DNA of 64,000 bases, from positions 737,524 to 801,523 of the forward strand of contig JAITTY010000011.1 in NCBI GenBank assembly GCA_031286695.1, given 5' to 3'. The notes under the pieces were generated by a model. The model saw only the letters and a program-made list of their open reading frames with translations, was not told the DNA's origin and did no database searches. Shown here piece by piece: positions 26,053 through 35,487 of the stretch. The position numbers and the translations under genes are program-made. How positions within the stretch are numbered: position 1 is the stretch's first letter; each line of letters opens with the position of its first letter. The DNA is from Sphingobacterium sp. GTDB lineage: Bacteria > Bacteroidota > Bacteroidia > Sphingobacteriales > Sphingobacteriaceae.

Positions 26053-26616
26053 ATGAAACAGTCGATTTTATTAGACGGACCAAAATTTCAAATCACAATT
26101 CAAAGACTATGTCGTCAATTGATTGAGAATCACGGTGATTTTTCAAATGCTGTCGTCATAGGTATTCAGCCCCGAGGAACTTTTTTAGCTCGACGTATTG
26201 TCAAAGAGCTCGAGCAGATGATCGGAAAAGAAATTTTAGTTGGTGATTTGGATATTACCTTTTATCGTGATGACTTCCGAACAAAAGGGAATGCTGGTCC
26301 ACTCTTAGCAAATAGCACAAATATCAATTTTATTGTAGAAGGTAAAGACGTCATTTTTATAGATGATGTTTTATGGACAGGACGTACTATTCGTGCCGCG
26401 ATGGATGCTGTACAGGCATTCGGCCGGGCAAGAAGCATAGAGTTGCTTGTTTTGGTCGATCGTCGATTCTCTAGACAGATCCCTATTCAGCCTGATTATA
26501 TCGGAATACAGGTAGATTCTATTGATTCACAAAAAGTAATTGTTAACTGGAAAGAATCCGAGGATCAGGATAGTATTATCTTGATTACGGAGAAGAAAAC
26601 TTCAGCTAGCGACTAG
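26053..26616 (+). CDS. pyrR: PyrR-type regulator / uracil phosphoribosyltransferase
   Basis: PyrR proteins bind pyr mRNA in Gram-positive bacteria and also convert uracil plus PRPP to UMP. The 187-residue protein has the type I PRTase PRPP loop DVIFIDDVLWTGRTIRAAM and the VIGIQPRGTFLARRIVKEL start region. It is followed by pyrB after 94 bases, the classical regulator-first order of pyr operons. I could not find a convincing PyrR binding loop in the 26617-26710 leader of pyrB, so the RNA-binding role in this organism is uncertain; the enzyme role is more secure. Confidence 0.93.
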   Translation: MKQSILLDGPKFQITIQRLCRQLIENHGDFSNAVVIGIQPRGTFLARRIVKELEQMIGKEILVGDLDITFYRDDFRTKGNAGPLLANSTNINFIVEGKDVIFIDDVLWTGRTIRAAMDAVQAFGRARSIELLVLVDRRFSRQIPIQPDYIGIQVDSIDSQKVIVNWKESEDQDSIILITEKKTSASD

Positions 26617-26710
26617 TATTGGTGTAGCAAGATTCTAGAGGTATTGTAGACTCTTGGAGAAGCACACTGTCAATAAAAAATGATTAGTAAATATTTGAAT
26701 ATACTATAAA

Positions 26711-27649
26711 ATGTCATCTGTAGCAGAACAATTAAGCACCCGCCATTTATTGGGGATCAAAGATCTAAATGAGAAAGATATCCAATTGATCCTGGATACA
26801 GCAAGCAATTTCAAAGAGGTATTAAATAGGCCGATCAAAAAAGTCCCTTCATTACGGGATATTACGATTGCAAACGTGTTTTTTGAGAATTCAACGCGGA
26901 CACGTCTGTCCTTTGAACTTGCTGAAAAAAGACTTTCTGCAGATATTGTTAATTTTGCAGCATCTTCGTCTTCCGTAAGCAAAGGCGAAACACTCATCGA
27001 TACGGTCAATAATATTCTTGCCATGAAGGTCGATATGATTGTGATGCGACATCCCTATGCCGGAGCAGGGGTATTTCTAAGTAAACATGTGGATGCACAG
27101 ATTGTCAATGCAGGTGACGGTGCACATGAACATCCTACGCAAGCTTTGCTTGACTCTTTTTCGATTCGTGAGCGCTATGGTGATGTAGCCGGCCGTAAAA
27201 TCGCTATCGTTGGAGATATCACACATTCACGTGTTGCATTGTCCAATATCTTATGTCTTCAAAAGCAAGGGGCAGAAGTGATGGTGTGTGGTCCAACAAC
27301 ATTAATTCCCAAACATATTACTTCATTAGGTGTAAAAGTTGAGCACGATTTGAGGAAAGCGCTGAACTGGTGTGATGTGGCAAATATGTTACGGATTCAA
27401 TTGGAACGTCAGGATATTGCCTATTTTCCTTCCCTAAGAGAATACTCCATGCTATATGGACTCAATAAAGAAATTCTGGATTCTCTGGAGAAGCCGATCA
27501 CAATTATGCATCCCGGACCAATCAATCGGGGTGTTGAGATTACATCGGATGTCGCGGATAGCGAACATTCCATTATTTTGGATCAGGTTGAAAATGGTGT
27601 TGCTGTGCGTATGGCTGTCTTGTATCTACTAGCAGGACAACGCGGATAG
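26711..27649 (+). CDS. pyrB: Aspartate carbamoyltransferase catalytic subunit
   Basis: This enzyme makes N-carbamoyl-L-aspartate from carbamoyl phosphate and aspartate, the committed step of pyrimidine synthesis. The 312-residue protein has FFENSTRTRLSFELAEKRL (carbamoyl phosphate site), HEHPTQALLDSFSI, and IMHPGPINRGVEITSDV near the aspartate site. There is no pyrI regulatory-subunit gene downstream; instead a terminator follows, so the enzyme is probably the unregulated trimer type. Likely co-transcribed with pyrR. Confidence 0.97.
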   Translation: MSSVAEQLSTRHLLGIKDLNEKDIQLILDTASNFKEVLNRPIKKVPSLRDITIANVFFENSTRTRLSFELAEKRLSADIVNFAASSSSVSKGETLIDTVNNILAMKVDMIVMRHPYAGAGVFLSKHVDAQIVNAGDGAHEHPTQALLDSFSIRERYGDVAGRKIAIVGDITHSRVALSNILCLQKQGAEVMVCGPTTLIPKHITSLGVKVEHDLRKALNWCDVANMLRIQLERQDIAYFPSLREYSMLYGLNKEILDSLEKPITIMHPGPINRGVEITSDVADSEHSIILDQVENGVAVRMAVLYLLAGQRG

Positions 27650-27720
27650 TTGAAGCTTCGTTCTATTACCCCTGTGGGGATTCGAAATGAGGTTATACTG
27701 TTTTCTAATTCAGCAATATT

Positions 27721-27756
27721 ATGCCTGACTTTATTTTTTGTCGGGCATATTTTTTG
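27721..27756 (+). terminator. pyrB terminator
   Basis: Stem ATGCCTGAC / GTCGGGCAT (one G-T pair) with a 10-base T-rich loop, then six T. It is 71 bases after the pyrB stop. Confidence 0.8.
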
Positions 27757-28026
27757 TGCAAAATTTCCGTTATAATACAGGGTTATACACAGATGTTAAT
27801 AACTTTTGTGTAAAATAGCTCAATTAAAGTATAATTTAGTAAAATGAATAAAACTATCTCCCTGAGAAGTGGAGGTTTGAATTGATTTTCAATAAATTTT
27901 GATCTATCTTCAAGCCATCAAAGGCGGTAGAGTTTTGATGAATTTGAATTTAAATCAAATGATCGTTTTTTGGAGGGAGATTCATTTACATTTGCAGATA
28001 AATAACATATTAAGGTTTCACATATT
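27757..28026. other. AT-rich promoter region of the TPR/Tol-like block
   Basis: The stretch holds an exact -7 box TACATTTG at 27987-27994, 32 bases before the TPR-gene ATG, and little else. One isolated TTATACACA (27783-27791) resembles a DnaA box. No open frame or stable hairpin is visible. Confidence 0.5.
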
Positions 28027-31000
28027 ATGTATAAGAAGATTTACCAGGTGGGAGTTGCATTAACCGTTATGGCGACGCCAGCATTAGCGCAACAGACAGA
28101 ATGGCAACAAATCAACAAGGCGTACAAAACAGGGATGGAATTGTATGAACGCGGAAAATTTAGTTCTGCTTCAGCACAATTTGACCGGGTTGAAGCGTTG
28201 AGGACAAAATCCAATTTACAATTGGACGAAACAGAGGAACTGTCTTTGTTGAAAGAGAACGTACGGTATTATCAAGCGGTTTGTGCCTTGGAATTGGGCG
28301 AATCCGATGCCGAAAACCGTTTTCTAAAATACATTAAAGATTTCCCTGTCAGTGCAAATGCTAAAGCGGCTTATTTTCAGATCGGTAAATCCTATTATGC
28401 TAAAAAAGATTATGTTAAAGCACTAGAGTGGTTTAACAAAATCGATAGCAAAAATTTGGCAGGTAAGGAAAATGTCGAATATCGCTTTAAATATGGATAT
28501 GCTTCCTTTATGACAAAGGATTATAAAACGGCGAAACCATTATTTGAAGGATTGAAAGATCAAAAAACTGAATTTCAGGAAGCTTCGATTTATTACTATG
28601 CTTACTTATCGTACTTAGACGCAGAGTATAAAACCGCATTGAATGAATTTGAACGTCTGAATGGATCGAAACAATTCGAAAATAGCTATCCTTACTATAT
28701 CACGGCCTTGTATTTCTTGGATAAACGCTATGATGATGTGCTGGACTACGCATTGCCAATTCTCTCAAGAACGAAACAAGAAAACGAAACAGAGATGTTC
28801 CGTATTATCGCGGCAACGTACTTTATTAAGGGTGATTTAAAAACATCAAAAGAATATTACGATAAATTCCAGGCACAAGATCAAGGTAAGACGCAGAATA
28901 ATCAGGATAGCTACCAAATTGGTTACATTGCCTATAAATTGAAGGATTACGATAAGGCGATCACCGAATTGGAAAAAATGACTGATCCTGATGCATATTA
29001 TCAATCTGCGATGATTACCCTAGGTGATTCTTTCTTGAAGAAAGGTAACAAGCAATCTGCACGTAACGCCTTTTTCCGTGCTTCGAAATTGGATTTTGAT
29101 CCAGCGATGCAAGAAGAAGGGTTATTCAATTATGCAAAGCTTTCCTATGAATTGGAATTTCACCAAGTCGCCTTGGCGTCGACACAGGAATACCTGAAAA
29201 CCTATCCAAAATCGAAACGTTTGGAGGAAGCAAAAACCTTGCTTGCTGAAGTATTACTGAGCACAAAGAATTACCGCGAGGCAGTTGATATTTTGGAATC
29301 TATTCCTAAACGTGGAAAAGAAGCAAATGCAGCTTATCAAAAGGTGACCTACTACAGAGGTTTGGAATATTATAACGAACGTGCTTTTGAAAATGCAATT
29401 TCCCTATTCATGCGCTCCGAAGAGTTCCGTTACGATGAGGAAATTTATGCCTTAGCAACCTACTGGAAAGCGGAAGCGATGTACGAAGTTCGTAAATACG
29501 GTGAAGCGGTTACAAACTTCAATAAATTTTTACGTTTACCAGGCGCCAGCAAAACGGATGTTTACAGCTATGCCAATTATGCATTAGCCTATGCGGCTTT
29601 CCGTAACGGTAACTACAGCACTGCGGCAAATTACTTCGAGCGTTTCTTAGCGTCTGGTGGTTCGAAAGGAATAGAACTGAACACACGTAATGATGCAATT
29701 GCTCGTTTAGGTGATTCTTATTTCTCTTCGAAAAACTACGGTAGAGCATTAACAGAATACAATAAACTGATCTCCTCTAAAGCTCCTAGTCAGGATTACG
29801 CGTTATTCCAGCGAGGTATTATTCAAGGATTACAAGGGGATAACAATGGTAAGATCTCAACATTGAATGCTGTTATTTCACAATTCCCGAGTTCTAATTA
29901 TGCCGATGACATTGCATTTGAGATTCCTTATACTCGTTTCTTGATGGGGGAAAGTGATCAAGCAATTGCTGGTCTTCAAACGATGGTAGAAAAATATCCG
30001 CGTAGCAGTTATGTGCCGCGTGCTTTGGTGACGATTGGTCTGGTTCAATACAATCAAGATAACAATGATGCCGCATTGGCAACTTTCCAACGTGTAGTCG
30101 ATCAATATGCATCAACCGACGAAGCAAGACAGGCCATGCGTTCCATTGAGAACATCTATTTGGACAAAGGCGACGCAACAGGATATATCAAATATGCTAC
30201 GGGAACAAATTTGGGTGACGCTTCGAAATCTGAGCAAGACTCACGTTCATTCTCTACTGCGACAACTTTATTCTCCAGAGGTAATTATCAAGGTGCAGTG
30301 GAAGCTGTAAATGCATATTTCGACAAATTCCCGAAACCAAATCAAGAGAAATATGCGCGTTTTGTTCGTGCTGAAAGTAACGCAGCTTTGGGCAATACAG
30401 AAGATGCACTACATGATTACAATATTATCTTGAATGACTGGACATCTCCTTATACAGAACGCACGTTGATTTCGGTGTCCAATTTGTATTTGAAACAAAA
30501 GAAATATAACGAAGCGACACAGCTGTTGAAAAAACTGGAGCTTACTTCTGAATATAAGTCTAACTATGGTTTTGCAATCAACAACCTCATGGTCTCTTAT
30601 TACCAAATTGGAGATTATAAGGAAGCCTTAAATTATACCAATGCGGTTAAGAATTACGAGAAGTCTTCGGAAGAGGAGATCGCAAATGCCTTCTTGTATG
30701 CCGGTAAATGTTATGTGAAGCAGAATAAGAAAACTGAAGCAATGAAAGAATTCAGTTTAGCAGCATTAAAGAGCCGTACAGTCTTTGGGGCGGAAGCAAA
30801 ATACAATGTTGCAGTTCTGCAATTGGAAAATAAACAGTACGATGCTTGTATTAAAACAGCAATGGATCTATCCGATAATTTCTCTTCGTACGAATATTGG
30901 GTGGCGAAAAGCTTTATTACCATGGCTGATGCTTATGCAGGTAAAGGAGATTCTTTCCAGGCGAAAGCTACACTTGAATCGATTGTGGATAACTATGATG

Positions 31001-31065
31001 CGAAAGACGATATTTTGCCAGCAGCAAAAGAACGTCTAAATAAATTGAACAACAAAAAGAAATAG
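28027..31065 (+). CDS. Large periplasmic TPR-repeat protein
   Basis: This 1012-residue protein begins with a signal peptide (MYKKIYQVGVALTVMATPALA, cut before QQ) and consists of tetratricopeptide repeats almost end to end, with typical lines such as AAYFQIGKSYYAKKDYVKAL and VTYYRGLEYYNERAFENAI. TPR proteins act as scaffolds. It is the first gene of a block with an outer-membrane barrel 6 bases downstream and ExbB/ExbD/TonB-like genes further on. CpoB, the TPR partner of Tol-Pal, is a loose parallel, though much smaller. Specific function not known. Its own -7 box TACATTTG lies upstream. Confidence 0.88.
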   Translation: MYKKIYQVGVALTVMATPALAQQTEWQQINKAYKTGMELYERGKFSSASAQFDRVEALRTKSNLQLDETEELSLLKENVRYYQAVCALELGESDAENRFLKYIKDFPVSANAKAAYFQIGKSYYAKKDYVKALEWFNKIDSKNLAGKENVEYRFKYGYASFMTKDYKTAKPLFEGLKDQKTEFQEASIYYYAYLSYLDAEYKTALNEFERLNGSKQFENSYPYYITALYFLDKRYDDVLDYALPILSRTKQENETEMFRIIAATYFIKGDLKTSKEYYDKFQAQDQGKTQNNQDSYQIGYIAYKLKDYDKAITELEKMTDPDAYYQSAMITLGDSFLKKGNKQSARNAFFRASKLDFDPAMQEEGLFNYAKLSYELEFHQVALASTQEYLKTYPKSKRLEEAKTLLAEVLLSTKNYREAVDILESIPKRGKEANAAYQKVTYYRGLEYYNERAFENAISLFMRSEEFRYDEEIYALATYWKAEAMYEVRKYGEAVTNFNKFLRLPGASKTDVYSYANYALAYAAFRNGNYSTAANYFERFLASGGSKGIELNTRNDAIARLGDSYFSSKNYGRALTEYNKLISSKAPSQDYALFQRGIIQGLQGDNNGKISTLNAVISQFPSSNYADDIAFEIPYTRFLMGESDQAIAGLQTMVEKYPRSSYVPRALVTIGLVQYNQDNNDAALATFQRVVDQYASTDEARQAMRSIENIYLDKGDATGYIKYATGTNLGDASKSEQDSRSFSTATTLFSRGNYQGAVEAVNAYFDKFPKPNQEKYARFVRAESNAALGNTEDALHDYNIILNDWTSPYTERTLISVSNLYLKQKKYNEATQLLKKLELTSEYKSNYGFAINNLMVSYYQIGDYKEALNYTNAVKNYEKSSEEEIANAFLYAGKCYVKQNKKTEAMKEFSLAALKSRTVFGAEAKYNVAVLQLENKQYDACIKTAMDLSDNFSSYEYWVAKSFITMADAYAGKGDSFQAKATLESIVDNYDAKDDILPAAKERLNKLNNKKK

Positions 31066-31071
31066 GATATA

Positions 31072-32814
31072 ATGAAGAAGTTGCAAAATAGAAACGTGAA
31101 GAAATATACTTTAGCAGCGCTTTTGATGGGCGTGGGATTGAATTCTTTTGCACAGGAAACAGGCAAGAAGAATGATCCTGAAAAACCGGTCACTATCGAT
31201 TCTTTTGATGTTGTTCGTGATTATAAGCCAATTCTTGCGGATGCTGTAAAAATCCGCCGCAGCCCGGATATGACCAATAAAAGGGAATACCAACCCAAAT
31301 TGTCCTACAATAATATTTTGGACAAGAAATTGGATATCAATACGGGTTTGAAACAATTGAATGTACAAGAGATTCCTTTTGCACAACCTTTTGAGCATAG
31401 TAGCAACTATGTCAAATTTGGTATCGGTAACTATAATAGTATCTTGGGCGAGGCTTATTTAGCTTCTGAACAGTTTGAAAACACACGTTTTGGCTTATTT
31501 GCAAAGCATTTGAGCCAAAAGGGTAATATTGATGGACAGAAGTTCAGTACACAGGATATCGGTATCTTTGGCCGCCGTGTATTGGATGCCGTCACCGTTA
31601 AAGGTACCCTTGGATACAATCGTTATGGAACAAATTTCTACGGTCAGACCTTTGATCAATCAGGAACAACCTTGTTGAATACAACTCCGGATAAACAGAC
31701 CTTTACAGATATCTACTTGAATGGAGAGCTATCAAGTAATGTGGATCCAAAAAATGAGCAAGCATTAAGCTATTCCGCAAAAGTTGATGGTTATTTGTTT
31801 AAAGACGCTTATAAAGCCAAAGAAAATTCGATTGCATTATCTGGTTATTTGAACAAGCGTTTAAGTGCATTCAATGTTGGTGCAAATTTAAGCGTGACAA
31901 TGAATAACGTGAAAGATAGTGCCGAGGTGAAAAATCACTTAGCAGTTATCAATCCATATATTCGTTTTAAGGGCGACAACTATAACGTAACCTTGGGGGC
32001 GAATTTAACTTCTGAATTTGGCGATAGCTCAAGATTCAATATTTTCCCATCAGTGGAGGCTGATTTTGCTTTGGCACCTGAATACATCTCTTTGTTTGCC
32101 GGAATTAATGGTGGCGTAAAACAAGCGTCTTTCCGTAGTTTCGCTAAAGAGAATCCGTATTTGGCTCCTAACGCTAAAATGATCAACTCGATAGAGAAAA
32201 TGAATGTTTATGCGGGTTTAAAAGGAAATGCTGGCGCAACATTTGGGTATAAAGTAAAGGTATTCTACAAGCAGATAGAGGGACTGCCTTTATTTAAAAA
32301 TAGTGCATTTGGCGATAGTCAAAATGGTTATGTTCCTTGGGCTTTTGATGTTGTTTACGATGGCGTGATCAATAAGGCTAAACATATGGGATTGGAAGGA
32401 GAAATCAATGTACGTCTTTCTCAACTGGTTAATCTAGGCGGAAAAGTGTATATAGATGATTATAAATTGAGTGACGAGGAAGAAGCATGGGGATTGCCAA
32501 AATTCCGTATGCAGGCTAATGCACGCTTCAACATTTCCGATAAATTTTTCGTAGATGCTGAACTTTCTACACAAGGCAATACCTATGCGTATATTTATGA
32601 TTATAACACAGATGGCAGTCGTATTGCCAACAGTGGGCATAAGGCAACAATAGGCTCGTTTGCTGATCTTAATGCAGGCGCAGAATACCGAATCAAAAAA
32701 CAATTTGGTATTTTCGTCAAAGCAAATAACATTTTTGGAAAAGAATACGAACGTTATATGTATTACCCAAGATTGGGCTTTAATGTAATTGGTGGTCTTA
32801 ATTATTCGTTTTAA
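31072..32814 (+). CDS. Outer-membrane beta-barrel protein related to TonB-receptor barrels but lacking a plug
   Basis: The 580-residue product has a signal peptide (ending NSFAQ), a short N-terminal region VTIDSFDVVRDYKPILADAVKI, then alternating beta-strand wording to the end, and a terminal GLNYSF with the C-terminal Phe needed for BAM insertion. The barrel resembles the C-terminal part of TonB-dependent receptors, but the length is well short of the 700-1000 residues of full receptors and I see no plug domain. It follows the TPR gene by 6 bases, and such TPR/barrel pairs are a known Bacteroidota arrangement. Partner of the TPR scaffold is the best guess. Confidence 0.82.
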   Translation: MKKLQNRNVKKYTLAALLMGVGLNSFAQETGKKNDPEKPVTIDSFDVVRDYKPILADAVKIRRSPDMTNKREYQPKLSYNNILDKKLDINTGLKQLNVQEIPFAQPFEHSSNYVKFGIGNYNSILGEAYLASEQFENTRFGLFAKHLSQKGNIDGQKFSTQDIGIFGRRVLDAVTVKGTLGYNRYGTNFYGQTFDQSGTTLLNTTPDKQTFTDIYLNGELSSNVDPKNEQALSYSAKVDGYLFKDAYKAKENSIALSGYLNKRLSAFNVGANLSVTMNNVKDSAEVKNHLAVINPYIRFKGDNYNVTLGANLTSEFGDSSRFNIFPSVEADFALAPEYISLFAGINGGVKQASFRSFAKENPYLAPNAKMINSIEKMNVYAGLKGNAGATFGYKVKVFYKQIEGLPLFKNSAFGDSQNGYVPWAFDVVYDGVINKAKHMGLEGEINVRLSQLVNLGGKVYIDDYKLSDEEEAWGLPKFRMQANARFNISDKFFVDAELSTQGNTYAYIYDYNTDGSRIANSGHKATIGSFADLNAGAEYRIKKQFGIFVKANNIFGKEYERYMYYPRLGFNVIGGLNYSF

Positions 32815-32855
32815 CGAATTAAGATTATAAATTTGCATCTTAAACATAGTGTGCG

Positions 32856-34286
32856 ATGAATCTAGGCAAAAACATCAATAGTTTATTAAAACGTTATGCG
32901 GAAGTATACGTGCCCGGAATAGGTGTGTTCAAACGAATTCATTCTCCGGCTCAGTTCGATAAACAGAATAATGTGTTTTTGCCCCCGATTTCTTATGTTG
33001 AGCTGGACTATTCTGCTCAACATGGATTTAATATTGTGCATTATATCCAGCAACAGGAAAACTTGGGCCTCAATCAGGCGCAACAGATCTTGTCGGAAAC
33101 TGTTGATAAGCTGCGGGCCGATTTGGGGCAATTCGGACAGGCTAAATTAGATGATCTTGGATTATTGATTAGTTATGGTGCGAGTTTAGTCTTCAAACCT
33201 TTGGACCTATCGGGGTTTGACTTCCAGCCGGTTACAAATCTTGTTGCACCGGAGATTGAAACAGTTGTTTCGTCTTTGGAGGAAGCGAAAGAAGAAGAAC
33301 TTACGACCTTAGCAGTAGAAGAAGAATCTGCTGTGGTCGCTGATCATCAACAGGAACTTGAGGATGAACTTGTTTCGGATACCGAGGTCTCGGAAGAAAC
33401 AATTGCGGTTGAAGAGGTCAAAGAAGAAGTGGAGTCTGCAGATGAACCGGTCGCGGTAACGGATCCGGTAGCGGATGAGCTTTCGCAGGAGACAGCACCA
33501 ACAAACGATCGTACCGATCTTGAAGCTGAAGAATCGTTGTTAGCGCAAAAGGAAACTGAAGAGTTTGAACCTGTGGATGCTGCTGTGATAGCTGATAGCA
33601 GTCATTCGGTTACTCCGAAAGAAGAAAACACTTCAAAAAAAGAAATCGGAGCTATAGCGTCGGCTAATGCCAATTCAACATACGCGCCAAATGTCTATGA
33701 AGAAGAACCCCGCCATTCCAATGCGATTTGGTATTGGATCACCGGCATTATTGTGCTGGCTATGGTTGCTGTAGGGGTCATTTACACGAATCCTGCCTTA
33801 AAGGATTCACTATTTGGCGCAAGCAAACCAGTTGTCAAAAATGCGGATACAATTGTTCAGAATAAACCGATTGTGCCTACTGATACATTGTCCAATACGT
33901 TGCAAGCTGATAGTTTGAAGAAAGTCGATTCATTGGCCAAGCGTAATGTAACAGATTCTGTTAAAAAGACAGCAGCTGTACCAGCGACCAATGCGGCAGC
34001 AAAAACGCCGGTTTTGGAAGCAAATCCTGTGATCAAAGAATCTATTCCTGTTGCGCAACCCAGATATCAATTGGTAATAGGTTCTGCAAAGACAATGGCA
34101 CAAGCAGAGCAGGAAGCCAAGCGCCTTCGGGAAATGGGCTATAAAACAGCACGAGCTGTAGAGGGAAAGTTTAAAAGAAATAGAAAGAAAATTATCTTAA
34201 ACACCTACATGACAAAATCGGAGGCAGACCTCGCTAAGAAATCTGTAGAGAAAAAGATTGAAGGTGCTTGGGTAGAAACATTATAG
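32856..34286 (+). CDS. HU-CCDC81-type domain, membrane helix and SPOR domain protein
   Basis: This 476-residue protein has three parts. The N-terminus (about 1-125; MNLGKNINSLLKRYAEVYVPGIGVF, LSETVDKLRADLGQF) fits the tandem HU-related CCDC81 domains. A very acidic Glu/Val/Ala-rich linker (about 130-285) leads to one membrane helix (about 289-309, WYWITGIIVLAMVAVGVIY). The periplasmic end carries a SPOR domain (about 402-476; YQLVIGSAKTMAQAEQEAKR), a module that binds denuded septal peptidoglycan. The topology would tie a cytoplasmic HU-like unit to the division site. Position just before exbB suggests a link with the energised system. Confidence 0.85.
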   Translation: MNLGKNINSLLKRYAEVYVPGIGVFKRIHSPAQFDKQNNVFLPPISYVELDYSAQHGFNIVHYIQQQENLGLNQAQQILSETVDKLRADLGQFGQAKLDDLGLLISYGASLVFKPLDLSGFDFQPVTNLVAPEIETVVSSLEEAKEEELTTLAVEEESAVVADHQQELEDELVSDTEVSEETIAVEEVKEEVESADEPVAVTDPVADELSQETAPTNDRTDLEAEESLLAQKETEEFEPVDAAVIADSSHSVTPKEENTSKKEIGAIASANANSTYAPNVYEEEPRHSNAIWYWITGIIVLAMVAVGVIYTNPALKDSLFGASKPVVKNADTIVQNKPIVPTDTLSNTLQADSLKKVDSLAKRNVTDSVKKTAAVPATNAAAKTPVLEANPVIKESIPVAQPRYQLVIGSAKTMAQAEQEAKRLREMGYKTARAVEGKFKRNRKKIILNTYMTKSEADLAKKSVEKKIEGAWVETL

Positions 34287-34311
34287 AAACTATATAAAAC
34301 TATTAATAATT

Positions 34312-35019
34312 ATGTCATTAGTACAAGATACAGCACGGGCTGCTGTGGATTCGTTTAATCAAGCTGCACAACAACCATTACCTGCTGCTGCGCCTACAGA
34401 AAACATGAGTTTGATCGATATGATGATCAAAGGGGGATGGATTATGGTTCCAATCTTACTGTTGTTCTTTATTGGATTGGTTATCTTTTTTGAACGTTAT
34501 TTGACCATTCGTCGTGCCGCAAAATATGATAACAGCTTAATGTCGCAAGTAAAGGCAAATGTTTTGTCCGGAAACCTGGATTCAGCATTAGCTGTAGTTC
34601 GTTCAAGTAACTCAGCTTTGGGACGTATGTTGCAAAAAGGCTTATTGCGTGTCGGCAGACCGATCAAAGATATTGAAGGAGCGATTGAAAATGTAGGTAA
34701 ATTGGAAGTTGCCAAGCTAGAAAAGAATATCAATATTTTGGGTATTATTGCTGGTATTGCTCCAATGCTTGGTTTCGTGGGTACTATTTTTGGTGTAATT
34801 AAGATTTTCCATGACGTGGAATTAGCTGGTGGTATTGATATTGCTTCTGTATCCGGAGGTTTATATGTAAAAATGGTATCTTCTGCATCAGGTCTTGCCG
34901 TTGGTATCTTAGCTTACCTAGGTTACCATATTCTAAATATGATGGTAGAGCGTTTGATTTTACGTATGGAAACCGATGCAGTAGAATTTATTGATTTATT
35001 GGATGAACCAGGACGATAA
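34312..35019 (+). CDS. exbB: ExbB/TolQ/MotA-family proton channel subunit
   Basis: This 235-residue membrane protein has the three-helix ExbB/TolQ plan. The first helix is at about residues 40-62 (MVPILLLFFIGLVIFFERYL), a cytoplasmic loop follows with RVGRPIKDIEGAIENVGKLE, and helices 2-3 carry IIAGIAPMLGFVGTIFGV and SASGLAVGILAYLGYHIL, with the conserved Gly/Pro/Thr positions. The stop overlaps the exbD start (TAATG). Whether it works as ExbB (TonB) or TolQ cannot be told by sequence alone. Confidence 0.93.
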   Translation: MSLVQDTARAAVDSFNQAAQQPLPAAAPTENMSLIDMMIKGGWIMVPILLLFFIGLVIFFERYLTIRRAAKYDNSLMSQVKANVLSGNLDSALAVVRSSNSALGRMLQKGLLRVGRPIKDIEGAIENVGKLEVAKLEKNINILGIIAGIAPMLGFVGTIFGVIKIFHDVELAGGIDIASVSGGLYVKMVSSASGLAVGILAYLGYHILNMMVERLILRMETDAVEFIDLLDEPGR

Positions 35020-35429
35020 TGAACTTACGAAGTAGAAAAAATAAACCATCTGCAGAGGTACATACTTCAGCGCTGAATGACATCATGTTTTTCCTGATGT
35101 TGTTCTTCCTGTTGGCTTCTGCAGTTTCTAATCCGCAAGTGGTGAAGCTATTGTTACCAAAGTCAAGTGCGGGAGAACAATCTGTTGCCAAAAAGACCGT
35201 CACGGTGTCGATTACAAAAGATTTGGGCTATTTTATTGACAAAACTCCAGTTCCCATTGAAGGGTTGGAAGCTGCAATTCAATCGCAAATGGCTGCGGGT
35301 GAGGAAGTGACAATTATGCTCTATGTCGATAATACAGTTCCCATTCAAAATGTTATTTCTGTAATGGATGTCGCTAACCGATTGAAGATTAAAGTGGTAT
35401 TGGCAACGGAACCAAAAAAAGATAAATAG
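35019..35429 (+). CDS. exbD: ExbD/TolR-family subunit
   Basis: The 136-residue protein has a short cytoplasmic N-terminus, one membrane helix starting at SALNDIMFFLMLFFLLAS, and a periplasmic domain with the VTVSITKDLGYFID and VTIMLYVDNTVPIQNV strands. Asp21 at the start of the helix corresponds to the proton-carrying Asp of ExbD/TolR. It couples with ExbB to convert proton flow into motion of a TonB/TolA-like partner, which is encoded 58 bases downstream. Confidence 0.93.
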   Translation: MNLRSRKNKPSAEVHTSALNDIMFFLMLFFLLASAVSNPQVVKLLLPKSSAGEQSVAKKTVTVSITKDLGYFIDKTPVPIEGLEAAIQSQMAAGEEVTIMLYVDNTVPIQNVISVMDVANRLKIKVVLATEPKKDK

Positions 35430-35487
35430 GAACAATTAAACTTTTTTAAAGTTTATTGGTCAGCTATTAATATAGGAGATTAATGCG

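Noticed and set aside
26617-26710. Possible PyrR binding loop in the pyrB leader
   Set aside because: Only AGAGG matches the consensus; the rest and the expected stem-loop are missing.
27783-27791. TTATACACA resembling a DnaA box
   Set aside because: Single copy with no cluster, no dnaA/dnaN nearby; not evidence of an origin.
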